Below are positions 8,340-17,023 of a stretch of 26,382 nt of DNA, piece by piece. Source of the stretch: Streptococcus vestibularis ATCC 49124 (GTDB taxonomy: Bacteria; Bacillota; Bacilli; Lactobacillales; Streptococcaceae); assembly GCF_000188295.1 (NCBI RefSeq), contig NZ_GL831112.1:290439-316820 (forward strand), written 5' to 3'. The number at the start of each line of letters is the position of its first letter. The stretch's first letter is position 1. The notes beneath the pieces were generated by a model. The model did not search any database, was not told where the DNA came from, and saw only the letters and a program-made list of their open reading frames with translations. The position numbers and the translations under genes were made by a program.

Positions 8340-9695
8340 ATGAAAGACACGATTCGAATTCTTCATATCAATGATTTGCACTCTCATTTTGAACAGTATC
8401 CACAACTCAAGCGGGCTGTGGATGATTTGAGTCAGACGGATAGAGAGTTGATTAAGGTAGATCTTGGGGATAATGTGGATAAGTCCCATCCTCTATCTGA
8501 TGCGACCGCTGGGCGTTTTAATGTAGCCTTGATGAATGAGTTGGGAATAGACTATGCGACTATTGGAAATAATGAGGGAATTGGTCTAGCTAAGAATAAG
8601 CTAGACTGTCTTTATGAGCAGGCCAAGTTTCAGCCAATTATAGGAAATCTCAAGGATGAGGGGAGACAGCCTGAATGGGCCAAACCCTATCTTATCCATA
8701 AAACTAAAGCAGGTACAAACATTGCTTTCTTGGCCTATACCTTCCCATATTACATCACCTATGCTCCTAACGGTTGGCAGGTGTTAGAGCCTATGGCTCG
8801 GTTGGAAGAGGATTTGGCTCGCCCTGAGGTAAGGGATGCAGACATAGTCGTCGTTCTTAGCCATCTGGGTGTACGTTATGATGAGCAGATTGCAGAGACT
8901 TATCCGCAGGTAAACCTTGTCATCGGGAGCCACACGCATCACCTTTTTGAAGAGGGAAAATTAGTAAATGAAACCTATTTGGCAGCTGCTGATAGATATG
9001 GCTATTATCTTGGCTGTATTGACTTTACTGTGGAAAATGGGCAATTGATAGAGTGTCAGATCGAGGCTATTCCCACCAAGTCATACATCTTGGATTTGGA
9101 CAAGGAGGACGAAATCTTTATCAAGGCTATGCGTGAGGAAGGCCATCGTCGTTTGGCTCAGGAAAAAGTGGCTAATCTAGGTCGAAAACTAGATTTTGAT
9201 GAGACTTGTCAATTGGTTTTACAAGCTGTTTGTCAGGAGACAGATAGCCAGTTAACGATTTTAAATACTGGACTCATCATGAAAACGCTAGGTCCTCAAG
9301 TGACCATGGCAGACCTTCAAAAAGCCCTTCCCCATCAGATGCGGATGGTGCGTTTAGTCGTGACAGGGAAAGAACTCAAGGAAATCTGTCGTGAAGTTTT
9401 TACCAAGGCTGAACTCCTTAAAAACCAGGCTATTAAAGGTATGGGATTCAGAGGGAAGACATTTGGTGAAGTAATCACGGGGAATTTTGCTTACAAAAAC
9501 GGTAATTTGTTGTATAATAGTAGGGTTGTAGATTCCAATGAGAAGTTTAGTTTGGTCCTTGTGGATCAATACTACTTTGCTTCTTATTTCCCTAAAATCA
9601 AAGAAAAGGAAGTCACTCTTCTTTTTCCGGATTTGTTAAGGGGACTTGTGGCTAAGTATTTAAGAAAAAATGGTGCCAATTGGGATAAGAGATAA
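8340..9695 (+). CDS. 5'-nucleotidase/UshA-type metallophosphatase
   Basis: This is a two-domain metal-dependent phosphoesterase of the bacterial 5'-nucleotidase family (Bacillus YunD-like). It probably hydrolyses nucleotides or related phosphate esters. The 451-residue product has the calcineurin-like metal motifs: DLH (residues 12-14), GDN (about 42-44), GNNE in the usual GNHE place (about 76), SHLG and GSHTHH (about 195-200). A C-terminal 5'-nucleotidase substrate domain follows. There is no signal peptide, so it should act in the cytoplasm. An in-frame ATG at 8295 is possible, but it lies inside the terminator hairpin. The conserved family start (ILHINDLHSHF) fits the ATG at 8340. The GNHE-to-GNNE change replaces a His often found at the active site. 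Confidence 0.88.
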   Translation: MKDTIRILHINDLHSHFEQYPQLKRAVDDLSQTDRELIKVDLGDNVDKSHPLSDATAGRFNVALMNELGIDYATIGNNEGIGLAKNKLDCLYEQAKFQPIIGNLKDEGRQPEWAKPYLIHKTKAGTNIAFLAYTFPYYITYAPNGWQVLEPMARLEEDLARPEVRDADIVVVLSHLGVRYDEQIAETYPQVNLVIGSHTHHLFEEGKLVNETYLAAADRYGYYLGCIDFTVENGQLIECQIEAIPTKSYILDLDKEDEIFIKAMREEGHRRLAQEKVANLGRKLDFDETCQLVLQAVCQETDSQLTILNTGLIMKTLGPQVTMADLQKALPHQMRMVRLVVTGKELKEICREVFTKAELLKNQAIKGMGFRGKTFGEVITGNFAYKNGNLLYNSRVVDSNEKFSLVLVDQYYFASYFPKIKEKEVTLLFPDLLRGLVAKYLRKNGANWDKR

Positions 9696-9749
9696 GAGCA
9701 TTATCACAGCATCAGAATAGAAAATAAGAGAGAGCAGAAAGGATGGCAC

Positions 9750-10487
9750 ATGCGTAAAGAAATCTTGCCAGAAATGTTTAATTATAATAAATATCCAGGG
9801 CCAGACTTTGTGTACGTGGCCGACCTTCTGAAATCAGATGCCTATCAGTTTACGGTTCTTGAAAATCACAAGGATGCTTTAGACGCTACCCGCTTTGGGC
9901 AACGTTTTTCTGAAATCATGCTTAAGTATGACTATATTGTTGGGGATTGGTCTAATGACCAGCTTCGCCTTAAGGGCTTTTACGAGGACGAGCGTCCTAA
10001 TACGCGTAAGACAGATCGTATTAGCCGATTGTCAGAGTATTTACGTGAATACTGTGCCTTTGGTTGTGCCTACTTTATTTTAAAAAATGAAGAGCCGCAG
10101 TTAATCGTCTTTGAAGAGGAGACAGAGCCTCGTCGCAAGCGTCGTCGTTCTAACAATCGTCGTCATTCTTCTCAGGAATCTAGAGAGAAGGAGCGTAATG
10201 CTTCTCAAAAGAATAAGGACCAAAAAGTTTCTGCTAAGCAAAAGCGGGATAAGTCCAAACGAAGAGACAGGGACCAAGAGGGGCCAAGCTTTGAGAAAAT
10301 CAAGCGTCGGCCTAAGTTCAAATCTAGGTCTGAGGATGCTAGTCGTGAGCGAAAGTCTAACTTCAAGAAGAGTCAGAAGAAGACTTCAAAAAATCAGCAC
10401 ACCTCACTGAAAAAACAAAGCAATGCCAAGTCAGCTGGTCAGCATTTTACAATCAGAAAAAAGGAAATTAAACTATGTCAGAAGTAA
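9750..10487 (+). CDS. YutD-like (DUF1027) protein with a long basic tail
   Basis: Residues 1-115 match the YutD/DUF1027 family of Firmicutes: MFNYNKYPG near the start, a [19 protein letters not shown] segment, and [10 protein letters not shown] near the end of the domain. The molecular function of the family is unknown. Residues 120-245 are an unusual Arg/Lys/Ser-rich, probably disordered extension that suggests RNA or ribosome contact. The start is set by AAAGGA upstream of ATG 9750; an ATG 7 nt earlier runs into a stop after four codons. The gene overlaps the start of rlmN by 13 nt, so the two are probably translationally coupled. Confidence 0.85.
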   Translation: MRKEILPEMFNYNKYPGPDFVYVADLLKSDAYQFTVLENHKDALDATRFGQRFSEIMLKYDYIVGDWSNDQLRLKGFYEDERPNTRKTDRISRLSEYLREYCAFGCAYFILKNEEPQLIVFEEETEPRRKRRRSNNRRHSSQESREKERNASQKNKDQKVSAKQKRDKSKRRDRDQEGPSFEKIKRRPKFKSRSEDASRERKSNFKKSQKKTSKNQHTSLKKQSNAKSAGQHFTIRKKEIKLCQK

Positions 10488-11644
10488 CAACACAAGCAAA
10501 ACCAGAACGTCGTAAACGTCAGAAATTGGAGGATATGGAGGGCTACAAGCATTCTATTTACGGTCTTACTCGTGATGAGTTGATTGACTGGGCTATGGAA
10601 CACGGTGAAAAGAAATTCCGTGCTACTCAAATTTGGGATTGGCTTTACAAGAAGCGTGTGCAATCTTTCGAAGAAATGACCAACATTTCTAAGGATTTCA
10701 TTGCTAAATTGAACGAGAATTTCTGCGTAAACCCATTGAAACAACGTATCGTTCAAGAATCTAAAGATGGTACTGTTAAATATCTTTTTGAATTGCCAGA
10801 TGGTATGTTGATTGAGACTGTTTTGATGCGTCAACACTATGGTTTGTCTGTCTGTGTGACAACTCAGGTTGGCTGTAACATTGGTTGTACTTTCTGTGCG
10901 AGTGGTTTGATTAAGAAACAACGTGACTTGACTGCTGGTGAGATTGTGGCGCAAATCATGTTGGTACAAAAATACTTTGATGACCGTGGCGACGGTGAAC
11001 GTGTCAGCCACGTGGTTGTTATGGGTATAGGTGAGCCATTTGATAACTATGACAATGTGCTTCGCTTCTTGCGTACCATTAACAATGACAATGGTCTTGC
11101 CATTGGAGCACGTCACATTACCGTGTCAACATCTGGTTTGGCACCAAAAATCAAGGAATTTGCTAACGAAGGTGTTCAAGTTAACCTTGCCGTATCACTT
11201 CACGCACCTAACAATGATCTTCGTTCAAGCATCATGCGTATCAACCGCTCGTTCCCACTTGAAAAACTCTTTGAAGCTATCGAGTATTACATCCAGACAA
11301 CCAACCGTCGTGTCACTTTTGAGTATATCATGCTTAATGAGGTCAATGACCATCCTGAAAATGCTCAAGAGTTGGCTGATTTGACTAAGAAAATCCGTAA
11401 GTTGTCATACATCAACTTGATTCCATATAACCCAGTATCAGAGCACGACCAATATAGTCGTTCAACGAAAGAACGTGTGGCAGCCTTCTACGATGTGCTC
11501 AAGAAAAATGGGGTTAACTGCGTGGTTCGTCAAGAGCACGGTACAGATATCGATGCAGCTTGTGGACAATTGCGTTCAAACACCATGAAACGCGACCGTC
11601 AAAAGGCAGTGGCAGAAGCTTCTGGTAAATCAGAAGGTAAGTAA
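10475..11644 (+). CDS. rlmN: Dual-specificity RNA methyltransferase RlmN
   Basis: RlmN is a radical-SAM enzyme that methylates C2 of A2503 in 23S rRNA and of A37 in some tRNAs. The 389-residue protein holds the 4Fe-4S-binding motif C134-x3-C138-x2-C141 ([12 protein letters not shown]). It also has both mechanistic cysteines: Cys127, seven residues before the cluster motif, and Cys363 in [10 protein letters not shown], the methyl carrier. The [13 protein letters not shown] stretch is also typical. The ATG lies inside the end of the yutD-like gene, preceded by AAAAGGA. The VanZ-like gene begins 1 nt after its stop, so the three genes look like one transcription unit. Confidence 0.96.
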   Translation: MSEVTTQAKPERRKRQKLEDMEGYKHSIYGLTRDELIDWAMEHGEKKFRATQIWDWLYKKRVQSFEEMTNISKDFIAKLNENFCVNPLKQRIVQESKDGTVKYLFELPDGMLIETVLMRQHYGLSVCVTTQVGCNIGCTFCASGLIKKQRDLTAGEIVAQIMLVQKYFDDRGDGERVSHVVVMGIGEPFDNYDNVLRFLRTINNDNGLAIGARHITVSTSGLAPKIKEFANEGVQVNLAVSLHAPNNDLRSSIMRINRSFPLEKLFEAIEYYIQTTNRRVTFEYIMLNEVNDHPENAQELADLTKKIRKLSYINLIPYNPVSEHDQYSRSTKERVAAFYDVLKKNGVNCVVRQEHGTDIDAACGQLRSNTMKRDRQKAVAEASGKSEGK

Positions 11645-11645
11645 G

Positions 11646-12173
11646 ATGTTTCAGCTTAAGACTTGGGTAGATAAGGATGGAGAACTAACACCAAAAGGAA
11701 GAAAGCTAAGCCGAGTTTTGGTCTGTGCTTATCTCCTTTGTTTAGTACTCCTATGCTGGACACCCCAGTACGGGCTAGTTGAAGGTGTTGAAACCCCTGG
11801 TATTCAACATTTTGGTCGTGTCGTGGTCCTATTAACCCCATTCAATAGTTTGACCAACTTTTATCAGCTGGATAGTCTTAAAGAGATTGTCTTTGTGCTT
11901 GGGCAAAATGTGACCAATATTTTCTTACTGAGTCCGCTGATTTTAGGGCTTTTAGCCTTGTACCCCAGATTCAGGTCTTGGAAAAAGGTTCTTTTAGCGA
12001 CCTTTGTCATGTCTTTGACGATTGAGGTTGGACAAGTTATCCTAGATCTTCTCATTGATGCTAATCGTGTCTTTGAGTTAGATGATTTATGGACCAACAC
12101 TTTGGGAGGTTTGGTGGCACTAGGTGTCTACCGCCTTCTTGTAAAACTGATTCAAACGCATTCTAAAGAGTAA
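11646..12173 (+). CDS. VanZ-like family membrane protein
   Basis: The 175-residue membrane protein matches the VanZ-like family. The first segment (about 22-39) is followed by a loop containing LTPFNSL, then three more hydrophobic segments (about 78-101, 110-132 and 148-166). Charged/polar signatures such as LTIEVGQVILD and DLWTNTLGGLVALG are usual for the family. VanZ proteins have been linked to low-level resistance to teicoplanin or other envelope-active agents, but most members have no proven role. It starts 1 nt after rlmN with AGGTAAGTAAG upstream, so co-transcription and coupling are likely. Confidence 0.88.
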   Translation: MFQLKTWVDKDGELTPKGRKLSRVLVCAYLLCLVLLCWTPQYGLVEGVETPGIQHFGRVVVLLTPFNSLTNFYQLDSLKEIVFVLGQNVTNIFLLSPLILGLLALYPRFRSWKKVLLATFVMSLTIEVGQVILDLLIDANRVFELDDLWTNTLGGLVALGVYRLLVKLIQTHSKE

Positions 12174-12174
12174 A

Positions 12175-12203
12175 AAACCTGGGAGCTTACGCGTCTCAGG
12201 TTT
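12175..12203 (+). terminator. Probable terminator after the VanZ-like gene
   Basis: AAACCTG pairs with CAGGTTT and the stem extends inward by about three pairs. It lies directly after the stop codon. The T-tail is short (TTTCACTTATTTT), so efficiency is uncertain. Confidence 0.65.
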
Positions 12204-12274
12204 CACTTATTTTCTATCATACAAATACAACACATTCAAAAGAGGGAAAATGAATAAACACGTTTGGAGAAATA

Positions 12275-12726
12275 ATGAAACATTTAATGATGACAGTAGT
12301 CACCGTATTAACGTTAGGAGTAACAATGACGATGGTTAAGGCAGATACTTATCAAAGTGGTCGTGATGCCGATATCATGCGAGAAAGAGGACAGGTTTGA
12401 AATTATTCTGAGGCTAAGAGAAAGCTTCAATTAGCCAACTACAATACCGATGGTCGCTATCTCAGTGAGGCAACTAACTTTGAATTGTACAATTTTGTCA
12501 TAGAGTATAATATAAGACTTCTGATGAAATCAGACACATTTGGAGCCCTAAGAAGGATGCGTCAGTCATTCGTGACAAGGAGAGATACTCTATGGATGGT
12601 GGGTACAAGGTCTATAATTTTGACTCCTTTGCTTATCAATTGCCAGAGTCTACTGATTTTGGGAAGTTATCTTATATTGGTCACTTTCAGTTAGAAGATG
12701 GCACAATCTATCGCTATTGGAAGTAA
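12275..12726 (+). pseudogene. Broken gene for a small secreted protein
   Basis: The ATG at 12275, with GGAG 6 nt upstream, encodes a clear signal peptide (TVVTVLTLGVTMTMVKA, cleavage likely after KADT). The frame hits TGA at 12398-12400 after RERGQV, then continues open as NYSEAKRKLQLANYNTDGRYL. A frameshift near 12510-12540 is then needed to reach the C-terminal part (IWSPKKDASVIRDKERYSMDGGYKVY ... YWK) ending at TAA 12726. Corrected, the product would have about 150 residues. The family is not recognised. One nonsense codon plus one frameshift suggests genuine loss of function rather than a single read error. Confidence 0.7.
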
Positions 12727-12746
12727 CCTTTTGTTAGAATTATAAT
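12717..12746 (+). promoter_or_regulatory. Probable promoter of the ABC exporter pair
   Basis: TTGGAA (12717-12722) and TATAAT (12741-12746) are separated by 18 bp. The -35 overlaps the end of the preceding pseudogene, and the exporter gene starts about 30 nt after the -10. Confidence 0.6.
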
Positions 12747-12775
12747 CACTCGTTTGTAAGGATAGGGGTAATAAC

Positions 12776-14533
12776 TTGTTTTTTAAAGAATCAATCATTG
12801 CAAAACTTTGGTGGTTTTTCAAGTTAGAAAAACGCCGGTATATTGTCGGGATTTTGGCACTGAGTCTGGTTTCGGTACTCAATCTGATTCCTCCTATGGT
12901 TATGGGGCGGGTCATTGATGCTATTACATCGGGGAAATTGACCAATCAGGTCTTGCTTTTGAATCTTGTGTATTTGCTTTTGGCAGCTTTGGGGATGTAC
13001 TATTTGCGTTATGTTTGGCGCATGTATATCTTGGCGACTTCTTATCGCTTAGGCCAGATTATGCGTTCACGCCTATTTGAGCATTTTACCAAGATGTCGC
13101 CTTCTTTTTATCAAAAGTACCGAACTGGAGACCTCATGGCCCATGCAACCAATGATATCAACTCCTTAACACGCTTGGCTGGTGGGGGTGTCATGTCAGC
13201 CGTAGATGCCTCTATCACAGCATTGGTAACTTTAATCACCATGTTCTTCAGCATTTCTTGGCAGATGACGCTGGTGGCTGTCTTACCTCTCCCCTTCATG
13301 GCTTTTGCGACCAGTCGTTTGGGCCGTAAGACCCATAAAGCTTTTGGAGAATCCCAGGCAGCCTTTTCCGAACTTAATAATAAGGTTCAAGAGTCGGTAT
13401 CAGGAATCAAGGTAACCAAGTCTTTTGGCTATCAGGAGGCTGAGCTTAAGTCTTTCCAAGAGACCAATAAGATGACCTTCAAAAAGAATATGCATACGAT
13501 GAAGTATGATAGCCTTTTTGATCCCTTGGTCTTACTCTTTGTTGGCTCATCTTATGTTTTGACCCTTCTTGTCGGGGCCTTTATGATTCAGGCCGGTCAG
13601 ATAACGGTCGGAAATTTGGTAACCTTCATTACCTATTTGGATATGCTGGTTTGGCCTCTGATGGCCATTGGTTTCCTATTTAATATCACACAGAGGGGAA
13701 ATGTGTCCTACCAACGTATTGAAAATCTTCTGGAGCAGGAATCAGATGTTCAAGATCCTGCGCATCCTCTCCCAAGTATCGAAAATGGTCGCTTAGAGTA
13801 TGCGATTGACCGCTTTGCTTTTGAGGATGAGGATACTTTGCGAGATATTCATTTCACCTTGGACAAGGGGCAAACTCTTGGTTTGGTTGGGCAGACTGGC
13901 TCAGGAAAGACGGCCCTTGTCAAGTTGCTCTTGCGGGAGCACGATGTCAATCAAGGAGCCATCTATTTGAATGGTCATGATATCCGAGACTACCGCTTAT
14001 CAGACTTGCGTAGCTTGATGGGCTATGTCCCTCAAGACCAGTTTCTCTTTGCCAGTTCTATTTTAGAAAATGTTCGCTTTGGTAATCCTGATCTCTCCAT
14101 TGACAAGGTGGAAGTAGCGACTAAGTTGGCTCAAGTTTATGAGGATATCAAGGCTATGCCTGAAGGCTTTGAAACAATCATTGGTGAAAAGGGTGTCAGC
14201 CTATCAGGTGGTCAAAAGCAACGTCTGGCCATGAGTCGTGCCATGATTTTGGATCCAGATATTTTGATTTTGGACGACTCCTTATCTGCGGTTGATGCTA
14301 AGACAGAACATGCCATTATTGATAATCTCAAGCATACTCGCAAGGACAAGACAACTATCATTACTGCCCACCGTCTTAGTGCGGTGGTGCACGCTGACCT
14401 CATCCTAGTCATGCAAGATGGTCGTATCATTGAACGTGGCCGTCATGATGACTTACTAGCTCAAGATGGTTGGTATGCCAAGACCTATGAGTCTCAACAG
14501 TTAGAAATGGAAGGAGGAGAAGCTCGTGCCTAA
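12776..14533 (+). CDS. Heterodimeric ABC exporter, subunit with degenerate ATPase site
   Basis: This is a half-transporter of 585 residues: a six-helix type IV exporter domain (about 20-310) fused to an ATPase domain (about 335-575). Walker A is GQTGSGKT (372-379), the signature is LSGGQ (476-480), and Walker B ends in Asp-Asp (500-501), so the catalytic Glu is replaced by Asp501. That substitution is known in one subunit of asymmetric heterodimers such as BmrC/YheI and LmrC, and indicates a multidrug-type exporter. The start is TTG at 12776, with GGATAGGGG upstream; no better in-frame ATG precedes the first helix. The next subunit overlaps by 8 nt. There is no N-terminal C39 peptidase domain, so it is not a double-glycine peptide transporter. 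Confidence 0.92.
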   Translation: MFFKESIIAKLWWFFKLEKRRYIVGILALSLVSVLNLIPPMVMGRVIDAITSGKLTNQVLLLNLVYLLLAALGMYYLRYVWRMYILATSYRLGQIMRSRLFEHFTKMSPSFYQKYRTGDLMAHATNDINSLTRLAGGGVMSAVDASITALVTLITMFFSISWQMTLVAVLPLPFMAFATSRLGRKTHKAFGESQAAFSELNNKVQESVSGIKVTKSFGYQEAELKSFQETNKMTFKKNMHTMKYDSLFDPLVLLFVGSSYVLTLLVGAFMIQAGQITVGNLVTFITYLDMLVWPLMAIGFLFNITQRGNVSYQRIENLLEQESDVQDPAHPLPSIENGRLEYAIDRFAFEDEDTLRDIHFTLDKGQTLGLVGQTGSGKTALVKLLLREHDVNQGAIYLNGHDIRDYRLSDLRSLMGYVPQDQFLFASSILENVRFGNPDLSIDKVEVATKLAQVYEDIKAMPEGFETIIGEKGVSLSGGQKQRLAMSRAMILDPDILILDDSLSAVDAKTEHAIIDNLKHTRKDKTTIITAHRLSAVVHADLILVMQDGRIIERGRHDDLLAQDGWYAKTYESQQLEMEGGEARA

Positions 14534-16271
14534 TCAAAACCAATGGTCTGTGTTTAAGCGTCTTTTGACTTATCTCAGGCCTTACAAATTCTTGACCTTT
14601 CTAGCTTTGGCCTTCCTCTTGTCCACAACGGTTATCAAGAGTATCATTCCCCTGGCGGCCTCCTATTTTATTGATCACTACCTCCAGGATTTGAATCAGG
14701 CGGCAAGTATGATTCTGATTGGATACTATGGTCTCTACCTCTTGCAGACACTGGCCCAGTATCTGGGAAATCTCTTCTTTGCGCGTGTGTCCTACAGTAT
14801 TGTCAGAGATATTCGTCGAGATGCCTTTGCCAATATGGAAAAACTGGGCATGTCTTACTTTGACAAAACTCCAGCAGGCTCTATCGTTTCCCGCTTGACC
14901 AATGATACTGAAACCATTAGCGAGATGTTCTCAGGAATTCTCTCTAGCTTTATTTCGGCTATCTTTATCTTTGTCACGACCCTTTATACCATGATGATTT
15001 TGGACATTCGTCTGACTGGGCTTATTGTGCTCTTTCTTCCTTTGATTGTCCTTTTGGTTAACCTCTACCGCAAAAAATCAGTGGTCATCATTGAAAAGAC
15101 CAGAGCCTTGCTTTCAGATATAAATGCCAAATTGTCAGAGAGTATCGAGGGGATTCGCATCATTCAGGCCTTTAACCAAGAGAAACGTCTCAAAAAAGAG
15201 TTTGATGCCATCAATGAGGAGCACCTGATTTACGCTAGTCGTTCCATGTCACTGGATTCTCTCTTTCTACGCCCAGCCATGAGTTTACTGAAGCTGCTGG
15301 GTTATGCTGTTCTTATGGCCTATTTTGGCTACCGAGGTATCTATCTGGGAATCACAGCAGGGACCATGTATGCCTTTATCCAGTATATTAATCGCCTCTT
15401 TGATCCCTTGATTGAAGTGACACAAAACTTCTCAACCCTGCAAACCTCTATGGTCTCAGCAGATCGGGTCTTTGCCTTGATTGACGAGCGTACCTATGAG
15501 CCTGAACAGAGAGACACAGACGCCAAGGTTACAGAGGGAAATATTCGCTTTGAAAATGTCTCCCTCTCTTATGACGGTAAGCACCAGATTTTGGATAATA
15601 TTTCCTTCTCTGTCAATAAAGGTGAAACCATCGCTTTTGTCGGTTCCACAGGTTCTGGAAAATCCTCTATTATCAACGTATTCATGCGTTTTTATGAGTT
15701 CCAATCAGGACGAGTTCTTCTTGACGGTGTAGATATTCGCGATTATAGTCAGGCAGAGCTGCGTAAGAACATTGGTCTTGTCCTTCAGGAACCCTTTCTC
15801 TATCATGGTACAATCAAATCCAATATTGCCATGTATCAGGATTTAACCGATGAAGAGATTAAAGCCGCTGCTGAGTTTGTGGATGCCAATCACTTTATTG
15901 ATAAACTTCCAGAAGGCTATGATGCTCCAGTTTCTGAACGAGGTTCAAGTTTTTCAACCGGTCAACGCCAGCTTCTAGCCTTTGCTAGAACCGTTGTTAG
16001 CCAGCCTAAAATCTTGATTCTGGATGAAGCGACAGCCAATATTGATTCGGAGACAGAGGCTATTGTCCAAAACTCTCTAGCAAAAATGCGTCAAGGACGC
16101 ACAACCATTGCTATTGCCCACCGCCTATCAACGATTCAAGATGCCAACTGCATCTATGTCTTAGACAAGGGCTGCATCATCGAACACGGTAGCCATGAGG
16201 AGCTCCTAGACCTCGGCGGCACCTATCACAAGATGTACAGCCTACAAGCAGGCGTAATGGAAGGAGCCTAA
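14526..16271 (+). CDS. Heterodimeric ABC exporter, catalytic subunit
   Basis: This is the partner half-transporter of 581 residues with six membrane helices (about 18-310) and a C-terminal ATPase domain. Walker A is GSTGSGKS (373-380). The signature is altered to FSTGQ (476-480) in place of LSGGQ, and Walker B has the normal catalytic Glu501 (ILILDEATANID). With the upstream subunit this makes one competent and one degenerate ATP site, as in BmrCD or LmrCD. Drug or lipid export is the likely role; the substrate cannot be read from sequence. The GTG start at 14526 has a strong AGGAGGAG site 6 nt upstream, inside the previous gene. The only hairpin after its stop is the ComR-type palindrome at 16327. 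Confidence 0.92.
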   Translation: MPNQNQWSVFKRLLTYLRPYKFLTFLALAFLLSTTVIKSIIPLAASYFIDHYLQDLNQAASMILIGYYGLYLLQTLAQYLGNLFFARVSYSIVRDIRRDAFANMEKLGMSYFDKTPAGSIVSRLTNDTETISEMFSGILSSFISAIFIFVTTLYTMMILDIRLTGLIVLFLPLIVLLVNLYRKKSVVIIEKTRALLSDINAKLSESIEGIRIIQAFNQEKRLKKEFDAINEEHLIYASRSMSLDSLFLRPAMSLLKLLGYAVLMAYFGYRGIYLGITAGTMYAFIQYINRLFDPLIEVTQNFSTLQTSMVSADRVFALIDERTYEPEQRDTDAKVTEGNIRFENVSLSYDGKHQILDNISFSVNKGETIAFVGSTGSGKSSIINVFMRFYEFQSGRVLLDGVDIRDYSQAELRKNIGLVLQEPFLYHGTIKSNIAMYQDLTDEEIKAAAEFVDANHFIDKLPEGYDAPVSERGSSFSTGQRQLLAFARTVVSQPKILILDEATANIDSETEAIVQNSLAKMRQGRTTIAIAHRLSTIQDANCIYVLDKGCIIEHGSHEELLDLGGTYHKMYSLQAGVMEGA

Positions 16272-16311
16272 GATAATCTAGACCATAGCTTCTATATTCG
16301 AAAAGATTTCT

Positions 16312-16499
16312 TAAAAATCAAAATCGAGTAGTGACATTTATGTCACTACTTTTTTTGTTGTCTTGCAACCTATAATAAAACCATAGCTTGAGAGAAAAAG
16401 CTAAAAAATAATATTTTAGGAGGTTGTTAGAATGACAACACAAACAATGAACACTTTTGAAACACTCGATCTCGAGACGCTTGCAAATGTTGAAGGTGG
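16312..16499 (+). repeat. ComR-promoter plus leader cassette, copy 1
   Basis: From TAAAAATCAAAATCGAG to the double-glycine codons, this block is repeated with small changes at 16818-17001. It covers the operator, -10, untranslated leader, ribosome binding site and leader-peptide codons. The sequence diverges completely at the cleavage site. Confidence 0.8.
16327..16376 (+). promoter_or_regulatory. ComR-type promoter 1: 24-bp palindrome, T-tract, -10
   Basis: Two perfect 11-bp half-sites (AGTAGTGACAT / ATGTCACTACT) with a TT centre occupy 16327-16350. A T-tract follows, and TATAAT (16371-16376) lies 20 bp after the palindrome. This layout, with its GACA-TGTC core, matches the boxes bound by ComR and its paralogues (Rgg/RRNPP regulators with XIP pheromone) in salivarius-group streptococci. 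There is no good -35, as expected for an activator-dependent promoter. It drives the bacteriocin gene at 16432 and could also terminate the ABC exporter transcript. Confidence 0.8.
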
Positions 16500-16611
16500 A
16501 GGATGGGTTAAGTGTTATGCCGGCACAATTGGATCTGCTCTAGTAGGATCAGCAGGAGGCCCAGTAGGTTACCGGGGAGGAGCTTTAGTTGGTTACGCCA
16601 CATTCTGCTAA
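16432..16611 (+). CDS. Class II bacteriocin-like peptide with double-glycine leader
   Basis: The 59-residue precursor has a leader ending LDLETLANVEGG (Gly22-Gly23), cut after GG by a C39-peptidase ABC transporter in this family. The predicted mature part of 36 residues is Gly-rich with GxxxG-like spacing (GSALVGSAGG, GGALVG), typical of pore-forming class IIb or blp peptides. It has exactly two cysteines, C28 and C59, the latter being the last residue. The start is clear: TTTAGGAGG lies 9 nt upstream. The ComR-type promoter immediately upstream suggests expression with competence. An immunity-like gene follows 15 nt later. The matching transporter is not in the window. Confidence 0.85.
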   Translation: MTTQTMNTFETLDLETLANVEGGGWVKCYAGTIGSALVGSAGGPVGYRGGALVGYATFC

Positions 16612-16626
16612 TATTTAGGTGACCCT

Positions 16627-16794
16627 ATGTTTAAAGATAAAAAAATGTATTTACTAGCCATTTTCCTTTTAGGATTTGGAATTGCTAACCTTTTTAGAAA
16701 TTTAGATTTTGTTCATCATATCATTAATTTGGTAGGGTTAACATTAATCACTTTTAGTTTGATTTTTAGTAAATGGGAGCGACTCAAAAAATAG
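16627..16794 (+). CDS. Small two-helix immunity-like protein, paralogue A
   Basis: The 55-residue product has two hydrophobic stretches (about 8-20 and 33-48) joined by a loop NLFRNLDFVHH and a basic end (KWERLKK). It is about 60% identical by eye to the 55-residue protein at 17494 and shares an N-L-x-G-L motif with the protein at 17224. The position directly behind a bacteriocin gene on the same ComR-type promoter suggests a producer-immunity role. That is inference from context; no family is recognised. AGGTGA precedes the ATG. Confidence 0.75.
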   Translation: MFKDKKMYLLAIFLLGFGIANLFRNLDFVHHIINLVGLTLITFSLIFSKWERLKK

Positions 16795-16817
16795 AAGTAT
16801 TCGAAATGTAGAGTTCC

Positions 16818-17001
16818 TAAAAATCAAAATCGAGTAGTGACATTTATGTCACTACTTTTTTGTTGTCTTCCAGCCTATAATAAAATCATAGCTTGAGAGC
16901 AAACGCTAAAAAATAGTTTAGGAGGTTGTTGCTATGACAAGGCAAACAAATAACAATTTTGAACTCCTTGACCTTGAGGCACTTGCAAACGTTGAAGGTG
17001 G
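16818..17001 (+). repeat. ComR-promoter plus leader cassette, copy 2
   Basis: This copies 16312-16499, with a few substitutions and a short deletion in the untranslated leader. Similarity ends at the double-glycine codons. Confidence 0.8.
16833..16881 (+). promoter_or_regulatory. ComR-type promoter 2
   Basis: The 24-bp palindrome at 16833-16856 is identical to copy 1. A T-tract follows, and TATAAT (16876-16881) lies 19 bp after the palindrome. It drives the leader-only gene at 16934 and probably the small genes behind it. Confidence 0.8.
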
Positions 17002-17023
17002 TGATGGATTATGTTTGATTTGA
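16934..17023 (+). CDS. Double-glycine leader peptide with almost no cargo (bacteriocin relic)
   Basis: The 29-residue reading frame is a complete leader (FELLDLEALANVEGG) followed by only DGLCLI and a stop. Promoter and ribosome binding site (TTTAGGAGG, 7 nt upstream) are intact and closely match the gene at 16432. The mature bacteriocin part appears to be missing. The next gene starts in another frame at 17011, inside the last codons, which suggests a deletion that joined a leader to a downstream gene. A functional hexapeptide product is possible but unsupported. Confidence 0.65.
   Translation: MTRQTNNNFELLDLEALANVEGGDGLCLI

Noticed and set aside
12776..16271. The ABC pair as the bacteriocin exporter
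   Set aside because: Double-glycine peptides need a transporter with an N-terminal C39 peptidase domain. Both subunits begin directly with membrane helices, and the pair resembles multidrug exporters.
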